NCBI RefSeq assembly: GCF_018446385.1
Contig: NC_056001.1
Coordinates: 11,526,672 to 11,590,671 of the forward strand
DNA length: 64,000 nt
Direction: 5' to 3'
Source of the DNA: Zingiber officinale
Taxonomy: Eukaryota; Streptophyta; Magnoliopsida; Zingiberales; Zingiberaceae
The notes under the pieces are model-generated. The model saw only the letters and a list, made by a program, of their open reading frames with translations. It ran no database searches and was not told the DNA's origin. This document shows positions 34,500 to 45,457 of the stretch, in pieces (position 1 is the stretch's first letter; every line of letters begins with the position of its first letter). Both the position numbers and the translations under genes were made by a program.

Positions 34500-35505
34500 C
34501 TTGGAAGCCTCAGTTGAACCAGAAACTTACTATCAAAATAGTTTTAAGCCCTCCTTTTTAAATACCCTACTTAGCAAAAAAGACACCTTAGATGATGTCA
34601 TTTCTAGACTAGAAAAAAATAGAATTCTTGGTGAAAATCCCCTTAAATATTGGGAAAAAGATAAAGTATATTGTAAACTCAATATTATCAATCTTAACTT
34701 AACTATTAAAGTACAAGACTTAAAATACTCCAATTGGGATATAGAAGAATGCAAAATGCATATTACTCAACTCTTGACATTAAAAGCTATACAATGATCT
34801 AATTCCAGACATAGAAGTTATGCTTTTATAGTTAATAAAGGAGCTGAGTAGAAAAGAGGACAGTCTAGGATAGTTTTCAATTATAAAAGACTTAATAACA
34901 ATTGTCATGAAGATGAATATAAAATATCACACAAAGATCAATTACTTAATAAAATTCAAAAATCAAAATGTTATTCGAAATTTGATACGAAATCAGGGTT
35001 TTGGCAAGTTAAAATGCATTCATAATCCATTCCCTGGACAACATTCTCTTGCCCTGAAGGTCATTTTGAATGGTTAGTTATGCCTTTTGGACTAAAAGTA
35101 GCCCCTTAGGCCCTTCAAAGGAAAATGGATGACATCTTTAGATCTGTTACAAACTTTACATGTGTATACATTGATGATGTTCTGGTATTCTCTAAAATGA
35201 AGGAAGAATATTATGCACATTTACACATGATTTTTAACTTATTTGAACTACATGAGTTAATTATTTCCAGAAGAAAAATGGAACTAGCAGTTCCTTATAT
35301 TGTGTTTTTAGGCAGTCTTATAGGTCAAGGAAAGATAACACTGCAAGCTCATATCACCAGCAAAATCTTAGACTTCCCTGATAAAATGGAAGACATCAAA
35401 ACACTTAGATCATTTTTAGGCCTAGTTAATTATGTAAGACCCTATTTAAAAGATATTGGTAAAATAAGTGGACCTTTGTATAACAAAACTTCTCAAACAG
35501 GATAA
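34500..35505 (+). pseudogene. Reverse transcriptase, caulimovirid copy 2
   Basis: Fingers and palm are interrupted by several stops between 34795 and 35110 (KRGQSRIVFNYKRLN, SKFDTKSGFWQVKMHS and FEWLVMPFGLKVAP are visible). 35125-35505 is open and holds the catalytic CVYIDDVLVFS (YIDD, about 35160-35190) and thumb motifs GQGKITLQ and LRSFLGLVNYVRPYL. Gene order and motif set fit Caulimoviridae rather than Ty3/gypsy, given the flanking TAV and movement-protein sequences. Confidence 0.85.
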
Positions 35506-35559
35506 AAATATTTTAATCAACAATATATAGATTTAGTAAAATAAATCAAAGTAATGGTT

Positions 35560-36015
35560 TAATAATTACCGCACTTAACTTTATCTCTATATACTGATTA
35601 TTTAGTAATTGAAACAGATGGCTGTGAAACAAGATGAGGAGGAGCTTTATTTAGTAAAAAAAAAAATCTAAGTATGACCCCAAAACTTCAGAACAATTAT
35701 GCAAATATGCATCAAGAAAATATAAAGAAAACGGGAGACTTACTTCCTTAGATTTTGAATTACTAGCAATCATTTATTGTTTAGAAGCTTTCCTTTTATT
35801 TATTTGTAATAATCCTGAAATTACGATAAGAACTGATTGTGAGGCTATAGTAAAATATAGCCAATAGACAAAAGAAGTAAAACAAAAGGCTTAGGTTCTA
35901 AACGCTGGATAAAATTTACTGATGCTATTCTTAATAAATGACTTGAAATTTAATGGGAACATATTAAAGGAAGTGCTAATTCACTTGCTGATACTTTATC
36001 AAGATTACCAACTTA
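35560..36015 (+). pseudogene. RNase H, caulimovirid copy 2
   Basis: Shows LDFELLAIIYCLEAF (about 35752-35796) and IRTDCEAIV, two conserved RNase H blocks, then a frame change before the ADTLSRLPT tail at about 35988-36015. Multiple stops. It corresponds to 2974-3450 in copy 1. Confidence 0.75.
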
Positions 36016-36189
36016 ACATCTTCTACAGTTATGGATATACAGAAAAGAGTTCATACTTATGACTATCAAAAGATAATGAAATTTGGCAACTAAGAACTTC
36101 CTCAATTCTTTGAGAAAGGGGATACTTTTGAGTTCCCTCTTAGAGTTCAACTTGATAGCATTCAACAATGCTTAATTGACAATATTTGG

Positions 36190-37450
36190 AATATTCCTAC
36201 TTCTCCAGGAATAGCAAGTCAAAAGATAGCTATCATTAATGCTATCTTTAATTACTTCCTTACAACAATTCAAAAATCACTCGGGAAGAAATTTTCTTGC
36301 TATGCTATTTTCTCTGGACCTTATGCAGGCTTTTATGCTACTTGGGATGAAGTAAAAGTGTTATTGCCATAAGAAGAAAAACCTCCTTATAAGTTTATTT
36401 ACTTAATGAAACATATGATTTACTACGAGAAAAATTGGGCCCTAATTTTATAATAAGCCCATCACTTCACTTGGACAACAAAATACAAGAAGACAAAACA
36501 TACGTAATGGCATCCACTTCTTCTACTAGTCCAACAAAGCAAGATACAGATCTTCTTTCTGTACCACTTAAACCACTACATTATCAGTCTTTAGAAGTAC
36601 TTCAGGGTCAAAAGAAGAAGGATAACCTCTTCTCACTCAAAGCCCTTCCAGAAGATATCACTTTGTATTTACGAACATTAGGAGATACTTCATCTTATAA
36701 AACTTTCTTAGAACTTGCAAATGCTTTAAACTGGTTTAATCAAAATCCTACCTCAGGGATGATGATTACTTATACCGAAGAATACTCTGACAAAATCCCA
36801 TGTACAAATAAATTCCCGCAATGCTCTCAGCCTACAAAGTTAGGCTATAGATGTCAATTGTTATATTCAATTAGACAGTCAAATATGCAGTTAGAAAAAT
36901 TTCAAAGAAAGAATTATAGAGGAAGACTTATTACTCCAGACTCACTTATGATTTACGACCTTCTACACCAATTATGGATATAAGAATTAGACTCTATTCC
37001 CTTATTACCACAAACACTTGGAAGACTTATCTAGCATTTACTTGAAGAAAAAGAAACTTTTATCTTAGCCACTTTTGATAGTTCTCCTCCTAAGTGACTC
37101 TCTACACAAACTGAACTAGCCAGATATGTCATTAAACTTGATGTACAAGGATTTAATTGACAATTACTTCCATTTGAAGATTATCCCTCTCATCCAGATA
37201 AAGAATGACTCTCCCCAAAACCATTGTCCGAACAGTTAAAATATTGGAGAGCATCCCTTCAAGGAAGTGCTTCGCTATGAGATCCTTACCAAGATCCAAC
37301 TGAATACAGTTTGACCGGAGAAACTTTCACTGAAAAAATTTACTGGCCAAAAACATTTGGGACAATTCATTTTCCTTTTTCTTATACTACTCAGCATCAA
37401 AACTTATGCCAGTTTTATCATAAGAAAAACTTAGCATGGCTAGACAAGTA
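36190..37450 (+). pseudogene. TAV/viroplasmin-like ORF, caulimovirid copy 2
   Basis: In caulimoviruses this protein forms inclusion bodies and assists translation of polycistronic viral RNA. The viroplasmin domain is visible at 36301-36357 (YAIFSGPYAGFYATWDEVK). A stop and frame break follow, then a 36507-36982 frame with the C-x6-C-x9-C-Q-L signature also present in copy 1. The same frame runs on to about 37450 through at least six in-frame stops and ends with FPFSYTTQH, as in copy 1. The two copies are clearly homologous but far from identical, so they derive from different viruses. Confidence 0.72.
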
Positions 37451-37538
37451 GAAAACTCCATCCATAGCCTCTACTTCTACATTACCACCTTCTATGGGCT
37501 CCGTAGAAGAAGCAAACTTAATCAACATGATGGAAATC

Positions 37539-37725
37539 TGACGAACTCACTGATGTCACTATTCCTCATGACGGAAGCACTGATGTCATTTAATCCTCAT
37601 GACGGAAGCACTTATGTCAACAAACTCAAGAACGTAAGCCCTGAGCTCATACAACACCAACAGGCTCAAAGCTTATCAACCACGTAGTTCTTCTAGTTTC
37701 TTCTCTCAACCCTTATAAATAGATA
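37539..37725 (+). promoter_or_regulatory. Pregenomic promoter of caulimovirid copy 2, three as-1-like boxes and TATA
   Basis: Three boxes of the form TGACG-N7-TRATG or close (37539-37555, 37569-37585, 37600-37616) are spaced about 30 bp. The CaMV 35S as-1 element is TGACG-N7-TGACG and binds TGA-type bZIP factors. The TATA box TATAAATAGATA is at 37714-37725, about 100 bp downstream. Position between the TAV ORF and the primer site is right for the pregenomic RNA promoter. Confidence 0.75.
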
Positions 37726-37860
37726 GTCTCTCTTCATACAAGAATCATCGAAAGTTTGTAAGCAATAAGTGTTCAAGAAGCTTGTAATTCCTCTCTCTCT
37801 TTCAGCAGTATAATCTCTTGTAAGTACTCTTTTTAATTATCAGTTAAGCAAGTTTGTAAT

Positions 37861-37866
37861 AATAAA
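37861..37866 (+). terminator. Poly(A) signal in the caulimovirid copy 2 leader
   Basis: AATAAA about 120 bases after the expected transcription start. Caulimovirids place their poly(A) signal inside the leader so that genome-length RNA has terminal redundancy. Confidence 0.5.
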
Positions 37867-38275
37867 TTTTCTATTATTCTATGGCTGAGTAACTCTCTTT
37901 TTCTAAGTCTTAAGGTTTTTGTTTAGTTGCTCTATATCAATAGTCTTTAGTCCTTCTTGGATGCTTTCATCCATAACTAACTAAGAGAGAAGGTAGAATT
38001 GTAGTTCTTGGATCTATAAATTGGCTAAGCAAGGCAAAACAGCTTGAATGCTACAGTAAGATCTGAAGAGCCAGGGTATGAAACCAAGAGTTATACAAAG
38101 ATTCTAGAGGCTCTCTACTAGGTGAGACTCACTAGTGAGATATAGAAAAACTACACAATTACCTAAAGGCTTATACTCTCTAAGAAAAGCAAAACTACCA
38201 CTACGTACATCATATACAAAAGCTAAAAAAAATATAGTGAAGCCCTAAGTAAGTGAAGTGAAGTGAAGCCCGAGT

Positions 38276-38288
38276 TAGTATCAGAGCC
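38276..38288 (+). other. tRNA-Met primer binding site, caulimovirid copy 2
   Basis: TAGTATCAGAGCC against the consensus TGGTATCAGAGCC, about 550 bases downstream of the TATA box, a spacing similar to known caulimovirid leaders. A GTGAA direct repeat precedes it. Confidence 0.75.
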
Positions 38289-38299
38289 AAGAGACTTGG

Positions 38300-38950
38300 T
38301 GAACCTGTATGTGTACAACCTCTACCTCTTTTAAGAAACTTGATTACTTAGATCTTGCTTTACAACATAGAAATATAATCACTTTAGATCATAAACAAGC
38401 ATACTTGTTATATTCGAAGTAAGCAACTTGGTCATCTTTTACATTATGATCAACTTCATTTAAATACTTTACCGATCTACTTATAAGTCTTGGCCTTTCT
38501 TTAGAAACTCATAGTACATAAGATAGAATATCTACTTACTATCTCCCTCCAATAACAAAAGCTAGTATCCGAAGTATTAAGAAATCTTAATTATTTAAAA
38601 CAGTCACGAACTTCAAAACCTGTTTCCGAAATAGACACCCAACAACTTTTGTTACAATCAAAAGACTTGATAGTTAGTAATAGAACTCAAATCAACGAAA
38701 AATTAGATAAAATAAACCACATATTAGAGGAACTTAAATATAAATGAACAAACTAAAATATGAAAATACATATTATGATGATGTTGTAGAATATACAAGA
38801 CAATTTTCAACCACAAAAGAAGATGGTTATTGTGATATTGATCTTCCTGGAAAAAGAGATCAAATTCAGATACAACAAAATAATATCATTTTAGCTCTCC
38901 TTACCTCTCTTCATTATCGTTTAACCTTGGTAGAATCAAAACTTCTCTAA
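38300..38950 (+). pseudogene. First ORF after the primer site, caulimovirid copy 2
   Basis: Coding-like but broken sequence. The longest open piece is 38744-38950, including a Lys/Gln-rich stretch (QIQIQQNNIILALLTSLHYR). Position between the leader and the movement protein fits a small leader-proximal ORF. No domain is recognised, so function is unassigned. Confidence 0.4.
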
Positions 38951-38999
38951 TTTGACAATAATCTTGTTGGTAACTTTGGACCTATGAAATAAAAGAAGT

Positions 39000-39610
39000 C
39001 GTTGTAAAATTTACTAAAGATCTTAGTCAATTATCTTTCGGAAAAATTGCTCCTAAAACACCATTAGTTATTTCTAAAATTTTAACATATAAACCCAATG
39101 AGTCTGACAAAAATTGAACCCTTCTCAAGAGCTTCTCGATATGTTAGATCGATGGAAGCTAATACTTCCTCTTCTTGGTTAGATACTATAACCAGAAGAA
39201 ATAATACTTCTTCTTTAGAACCTCTTAGATTAGAAGAAGTTATTGATGTAGATAAAGACTTGACTATCTTTTCAAATGAACAATTAAATGTGTTAAATCC
39301 ATAAAAATTCTATAGTCAAGGAATTTTAAATTTCTCCACTTCTATGTATAGCCATCATAGACAAGAAGCTCTTCATCTTTCAGATGAAGATAAAGTTAAA
39401 CTTAGTCTAATGACAGAAGAAGTTGTTAAAAGCCTCTATTTAAGACGATATAATTATATATATCTTGGACTTATTGTATTTGGTTTAAGAGGTTTAAGTA
39501 GAGCTCTCCCTTATCGGCTATGGAACCCCTAATATTATGGGATTCTAACGGTGAAGATAAAAAATACTCTCTTGTTCTACATAATAATCATCTTTTCATA
39601 TTTAAATTTT
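39000..39610 (+). pseudogene. Movement protein start (30K-type), caulimovirid copy 2, truncated
   Basis: 30K-superfamily movement proteins enlarge plasmodesmata. Two adjacent open pieces (39098-39303 and 39304-39532, separated by a TAA) include MYSHHRQEALHLSDEDKVKL and RRYNYIYLGLIVFGLRGLSR; the second matches the Y-I-x-L-G-x-I ... L-x-R core typical of the fold. More stops follow, and the homology ends near 39610 where unrelated genomic sequence begins. The C-terminal half and the N-terminal coat protein are the segments missing from the permuted copy. Confidence 0.65.
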
Positions 39611-40192
39611 TGAATCCGTCCCTGATTGGACGTACTATGTGAAGAGATGAAAGGACAAGGCTCGAGGTGCGTTGAGTGGAGCGCAGGGAAGCTTGTTGGA
39701 AGCGGCATGACAGAGCGTAAGATGCAACTGGCGGAACTCGATGAAGTTGCAAGAAGGGGCCAACAACGGTCGAGCAGGTCATCGAGTCCGTTGGTTAATA
39801 AAACACATACCCAAAATTCAGATTTAATTAGTATGGCTTTTTTATTTTATCGGCTAAGTGTAATTACCTCTTAAAATGTGGAAAATTGAAATTAAAAATT
39901 CATTTAGAGGTGTGTTCCACATGCTTTCCGTATCACTCTTCAGGCAAGAAAGTAACCGTGTAATAATTGGGAGAGAAGAGCAAGAGTTTTAAAATTTTAG
40001 GAGTATTTTAAAAATTGTGTATGAGGACCACCATCACAGACAGATAAACTTTGAGATTGAATAAATGTTTCTTTTTTAAATGCGGAATTTAGAAAAATAA
40101 CACTCGGTTCCACTTCTTGTCGAGAGCCCTCTGAGGACGTAACGCTATACCGCCATACCGGTGTTCCCAATCTCCTCCCCTCCTCAAGCATC
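39611..40192. other. Upstream region of the macro-domain gene
   Basis: No gene. 39611-39790 has GC-rich text of unknown origin; 40080-40192 is the likely core promoter and 5' leader of the macro-domain gene. Confidence 0.35.
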
Positions 40193-43100
40193 ATGGAACA
40201 GGTGGCGTCCGACTCGGCCGCGGCTAGGGTAGGGTTTTCGTCCTCATCCGCCGGTGGATCTGTCATAACCTTCCAGTTCTCTCCGTTGAGCGTCCTTAAG
40301 ATCCAGAAAGGGGATATCACTGAGTGGTCCGTGGACGGATCGACCGATGCGATCGTGAGTATCGCGAAATCTTCGACCATCTATTTGAATTCATTTATTT
40401 TCTTTTATTGCAGTGATATCAATTGTTGTTGTCCTCTTTTATATGATTTTTTTCCGCTAGGCTAGTGTCGTTAAGGAAGATCTTTTTGAGATTCAGACCT
40501 GGTACCGAGAAGTGAGTTGTTTTCAGTATTGACTTCTATATTTGTTTAATTGCATATGGTTGCATAATACAAGCGCAAAGGTTTAGTGCCCTTCGTGGGA
40601 AGACATTGTCATTCCCCGAGTAATCAGATCATGGCATCATGCTTAGGAGGCACGGCTTTCCCATATGACGTCTGAGATATTGCCACAATGCGACAGACTA
40701 GAGATCGTATTTGGCATCATATGACTGTTGATATCAGGTGCAAAACACATTGAAGGAATCAGGATCTCTTTCAACCAGTTTGAGCAGCTCAACTTCCTGA
40801 GACTAAGGAGAATATTAGAAAACAAATACTGATAAATCTCATTCAACTTAAAATACACATTGTTGTATGTGATGGTGTAGTCCCATCACTTTGTTTTATG
40901 GAAGATGATGTTTTCTAGCACAACCAAAAGCTGCGGCTTTGGTAGTTTGGCATGTGGTTGCTGCATTCTAGATTTTCAAATCTTTGTGCAGTTCATTCAG
41001 TTGATTTTTGCTATCCAAATGCTATTCTGGGAAGAAAATAAAGAGATAAAGGAAACATACAAAATGGGAAACCACTAATAAGACTACAAATTTGATTCTT
41101 ATGATTCCACTTTGAAGCTGACGTTTTTCTCCATTGAGTAGCAATGAGCTCTAATTACTCTTATGTTCTATTTTAAATAGAAATTTGGCCTAATCAAACA
41201 TGATTCAGCCATGGTCCAACTATATTGCTTGAGTGACACCTTTCAATGAATGGCTTAAAGGTGAAAGTTTTCTTTTGCTCACACCAGAGGCATACTCACA
41301 ACTAAGAGATTTCTTCTCTTCTCATTGTGTCTGTTTGTTTTTTTAATTAAGATAATTATTAACTAGATTATTCATCTTCTCCATCTAAATAACTCCTATA
41401 AAAACAATTTTTGGTTGATCAGAATAAATTATCTTGGTTTCATTGAACCAATTGAAATATTTGTAGGGCTGGAAATGAAGTAAACCAAGGTTAATCAGGC
41501 CATTGTGTTCATTAAAAAGAAAAACAAGCTTGAGCCAAACTCAACCAAGCCAAAAAAATTTGTATTCAAAACTGTTTATTATAATGTTTATCTAGCTCCA
41601 CAGTGCTTATGCTTTTGTTGAGCAGCAAGCTTAATTGGAGCCAATAACCTTATAATTAAGCATTGTAAAAAATGAAACTTAGCTTCTCTATAAATTTGTT
41701 CAACATCTTGAGAAAAATTCTAGGCAGATAGACTTGTTTTTTTAGCTAATTTATTTGTTTGAATATTATGAGCCAACACTACAACTTTGTGACACGGGAA
41801 TATTTTAGTGAATATAGTGCATAAGGATAGTATCTATTCAAGTCTGGCATCTAATTCATAAATAAGATTTGAATATTTACTTTATTAATATAATACATTT
41901 TAAATTCATACTTAAACAAAACATTGTGTGTGTAAAATAATAATACAATTTTCTTATAAAACTTAAACTATACGTGCTAGATTGTATTAAATGCGTGCTT
42001 AAAAAATAACTAAATTAGTAATGATTCTTGTTTGTTAATTTTGTTTATTAACTCTCAAGCTATGCTTGCAATAAACATTGAATGCTTTACATGTTTATTT
42101 GTCAACTTTAGCATTCTTAGCTTACTCACATTATTTTAGATTGTTTAAACCTACACTAATTGTTTGTTCATCTGTCCTTTAAAAAAACATATGTGAGTTC
42201 TTCCCTAGACAAGTACCAAGTTTGTTCACAAATGTTCTGTTCGGTCACAAGTGGAAATACTTGTACATGCAGTCAACATAATCTTTAATGACATTATTTA
42301 TAGTGTCAAAGATGAACACGTGATATGGTGAAGTATACATATTCATATGCAGCTGAACCACTTTTAATATATTGGTTCCTCATTTCTTAATACATACTGA
42401 TTTTCCCTGTATCTTAGCTATTCCAAGAAACTTGGGCTGTTGTTCCACTGTCAATTTTATGAAATATAGTTGGAAATGCAACCCGCCTAATTCTTGTTGG
42501 TTTACTGAATGCTCCAGGGAAAACATGTCTGTATATATTTTTTTGAACTATGCTTTACTATCATTAATATTTTGCTGCATATTGATTTCTTTGTCTCTTA
42601 ATGAAAATACTTGGGCTTCTCCATGGTCAAGTTTATGAAGTATTATTGAAACATTAAAGTGCACCAGCCTGTTTCTCAGGAGTTCATTAAACTTCGTATA
42701 TACAGTATTTATGCTTGTATGATTTTTTTCATTTTTACTTCACTATCATTGAGGTTGTAGTTTGTTCTGACTGGAGTAACTTTTCCCACAACTTTTTTTC
42801 ACCATAAAGTGCACACATAGTTTGGAGGAGAAAATATTGCCTTCGTTGTGGTTTGCTCTGTGATGCCTTATTTTTCAGATTGTTTTCAAATAGGGAACTG
42901 GTGGCTTCAAGTCATGTTGATGAATTGACGACTCCACAATTTATTGTGTTTGGTTATGATTTTGTTTTTTGGAAGTTGCAGATTGTTTGTGTATAGGATA
43001 ACTAGTGGCCTGAAACGACAAATGATTGAAGAATTGATTTCATGATAGCATGGAGGAGAATTTGTTTGATACAATTAGAGAGACAAACTTTTGACTCTAT

Positions 43101-45457
43101 TAGAGTCAAGTCCTAGCTGTTTTTTTAGAAGTAGTTGAATTCTGTTTTTACTTTGCTGTTGTAGATTGGTAACCAACATCTGATGCATTTTTGTCAGATT
43201 TAATAAGTTTCCTCTAATGTTATAGAAGACAATAGCATTATAAATAAGGTCTCACCTTTTAGTTTTTACTGTTTGAGTTGCAACTTGCAAATAATTGATG
43301 GGAAAATTTCAGGTAAATGCAGCTAACGAACAAATGCTTGGAGGTGGTGGTGTGGATGGAGGTAAGCGTATAAATTCTGTCAAGGATGTTAGTTCATCCT
43401 TTCTCCTTTTGTTTTATTGTTTTTTCCTTTTTTGAAAACTGGACCTTTTTTATCAGCTATACATAGAGCTGCTGGCCCAGAACTTCTTGATGCGTGTCGC
43501 AAGGTACCAGAGGTCCGCAGAGGAGTACGCTGCCCCACAGGAGAAGCCAGAATCACTCCGTAGGTTTTGTTTCTGTTAAATGAAATAGTTTGTTGCATGC
43601 TAACCCTACCCTGTCAATTACGACGAAATGACTTAAATGTACAGAGCTTTCCAATTACCTGTTTCGCATGTGATACACACTGTTGGTCCCATCTATGATA
43701 AAGATGAGCACCCTGAGGTTTCCCTCAGTAATGCATACAGGCAAAGTCAACTTCCCTTAGCTATTGATGTCTGTTCTAAAACATGCTCGATCACTTTAAA
43801 ACTCAATCATCTCCATTCTCCATTGCAGAAATAGCTTGAAGCTTGCTAAGGAGAATAATATTCAATACATTGCTTTTCCAGCCATATCTTGTGGTGTTTA
43901 CAGGTATCTATTTTAGCCATTTATGCTTGTGTAAGTTTAACTGCTCACGTTTCCTTTTGATTTTTCATTCTATCTTGTTGAAGATATCCTTCCAAAGAGG
44001 CTTCCAGAATTGCTATATCAGTGTTGACAGAGTTCCCTGATGCCTTTAAAGAGGTAGATGTGCTGTTACATACTCTTTGAAATGGACTATACTTTCATTT
44101 TTATGGAGAAAAAAAGATATGCTTATTTTGTAAAAGTCGTCAATCATGTCTTTTACAGTTATGTACTTCGATATTTATTTTTTGGTTTCACTTTGTTCTC
44201 TTTATATAGATGCCTTGAAATTGTTAACAATCACATGGAATATGAATGTTAGCATTTTGATATTGTACTTGGTGCTAACTGACAATATTGTGCTAATGGC
44301 TAGATAGAATAAATTTGAACCTTGAGTTGTTGATTTTGAAAGAAGGGGAGTTTTGATACAACGGTAAAGTTGATACCGTGTGACCTAAAGGCTCAAGTCT
44401 CGAAAACAGCCTCTTGCAAAGTAGGGTAAGGCTGCGTACGATAACCTTTCTCCGGGACTCCGCATTAGCGGGAGCTTCGTGCACCGGACTGCCCAATTGT
44501 TGATTGTGAAAAGTTAAAACTAAAGGTTTTAAACAAAGCAAGACTAGAATTGAATGCATTAAATACAACAACATCACAACAAGAAAAGAAAAAAATTGAA
44601 AAATTATTCAAGTTTCATGGATGGAAATATTTGCAGGCAAGGGGTTTTATACAGCTTGGATTTATTGTCAACTATGAGATATTTACAAAGCAAGACTAGA
44701 AGATAGCTCTATAAGAATATGACACTATTAAATATATTTTATGGAATATTAAACAATTGTAAAATAATATCTATAGTAAATTACTGTAATTAAAATGAAA
44801 TTCTAAAATAAATGTTTGATATTAGAATAATTATTTTTTTTATAAAAAAACTAATATCTTATAGTTGTTCAATGTAGCTTTCCTAGAATTTGAATCTGAA
44901 AAAACATACTAAGATAATATTATTAAGTTCAAAGATCATCTTGTATGTCAATTACAAATTTTATGACTACCTACGCAGAATCAATTAAGATTGAAGGGGT
45001 GAAGATAGATGCATGATCAAAGAAATTCTAACTTAATAAAAAATGAAAGGTATACTTAAAAGTTTAAATATGTGAAATGATGTAATCTTACACAAAATTT
45101 GAGATCATTGATGGGATAAGAACCGTGTATTCCGGACATCTAATAGTTGATATAATTTGTTTATTGTGGTAAGCACTTAGATCTTATAAAAGTGTCCACC
45201 CCTTCTTAAGATATTCATATTCCTTTTTTGTGTAAATTGTAATTCTTCAACTCCTAAATTTCAAGGTGATGTGAAGGATATTTTATAGAAATTGATCATC
45301 TGATTCATTTTGTTGATCTGTGATGTAATCTACTTGAGCTAAATAATATCCTGATAAATTCTGCTTGCAGATACATTTTGTGTTATTCTCCGATGAGCTC
45401 TATGGTGTTTGGCTTGAGAGTGCTAGTAATGACACGGGGTTGCAGTTGCTTGCTTAA
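40193..45457 (+). CDS. Macro-domain (ADP-ribose processing) protein, seven exons
   Basis: Macro domains of the MacroD/AF1521 type bind ADP-ribose and can remove it from proteins or from O-acetyl-ADP-ribose. Exons: 40193-40354, 43313-43361, 43457-43559, 43645-43740, 43829-43903, 43984-44053, 45371-45457; they join to an open 213-residue protein ending LQLLA. Key motifs: IQKGDIT, then VNAANEQMLGGGGVDGAIHR across exons 1-3, GEARIT, SHVIHTVGP, and FPAISCGVYRYP for the phosphate-binding loop. An N-terminal 27-residue extension precedes the domain. Intron 4 appears to use a GC donor (AG|GCAAAG), the only choice that keeps the frame; the others are GT-AG. Intron 1 is about 3 kb and intron 6 carries a SINE. 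A poly(A) signal AATAAA is at 45694. The gene looks intact. Confidence 0.93.
44327..44513 (+). mobile_element. Au-type SINE in intron 6 of the macro-domain gene
   Basis: Body 44343-44496 has the Au SINE landmarks: GGTAAAGTTGATACCGTGTGACC, AACAGCCTCTTGCAAAGTAGGG, AAGGCTGCGTACG and GCGGGAGCTTCGTGCACCGG, then CTGCCC. Imperfect target duplicates TTGTTGATTTTGAAAG (44327-44342) and TTGTTGATTGTGAAAAG (44497-44513) flank it. Same orientation as the gene, not overlapping any exon. Confidence 0.9.

Larger units (their letters stand above)
33048..39610 (+). mobile_element. Endogenous caulimovirid copy 2 (circularly permuted genome)
   Basis: A fossil plant pararetrovirus. In order: coat-protein zinc finger, aspartic protease, RT, RNase H, TAV-like ORF, promoter and leader, tRNA-Met primer site, a first ORF, and the start of a movement protein. 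The usual linear map starts at the primer site and runs movement protein, coat protein, pol. Here it starts in the coat protein and ends in the movement protein, as expected if a circular DNA was cut between them. All ORFs have stops and frameshifts. Length is about 6.6 kb against roughly 7-8 kb for the family. No LTRs or integrase are seen, consistent with passive integration. Confidence 0.85.

Noticed and set aside
1433-39610. Intact or potentially active endogenous pararetrovirus
   Set aside because: Every viral ORF in both copies carries stops, frameshifts or truncations, and neither copy spans a complete genome.
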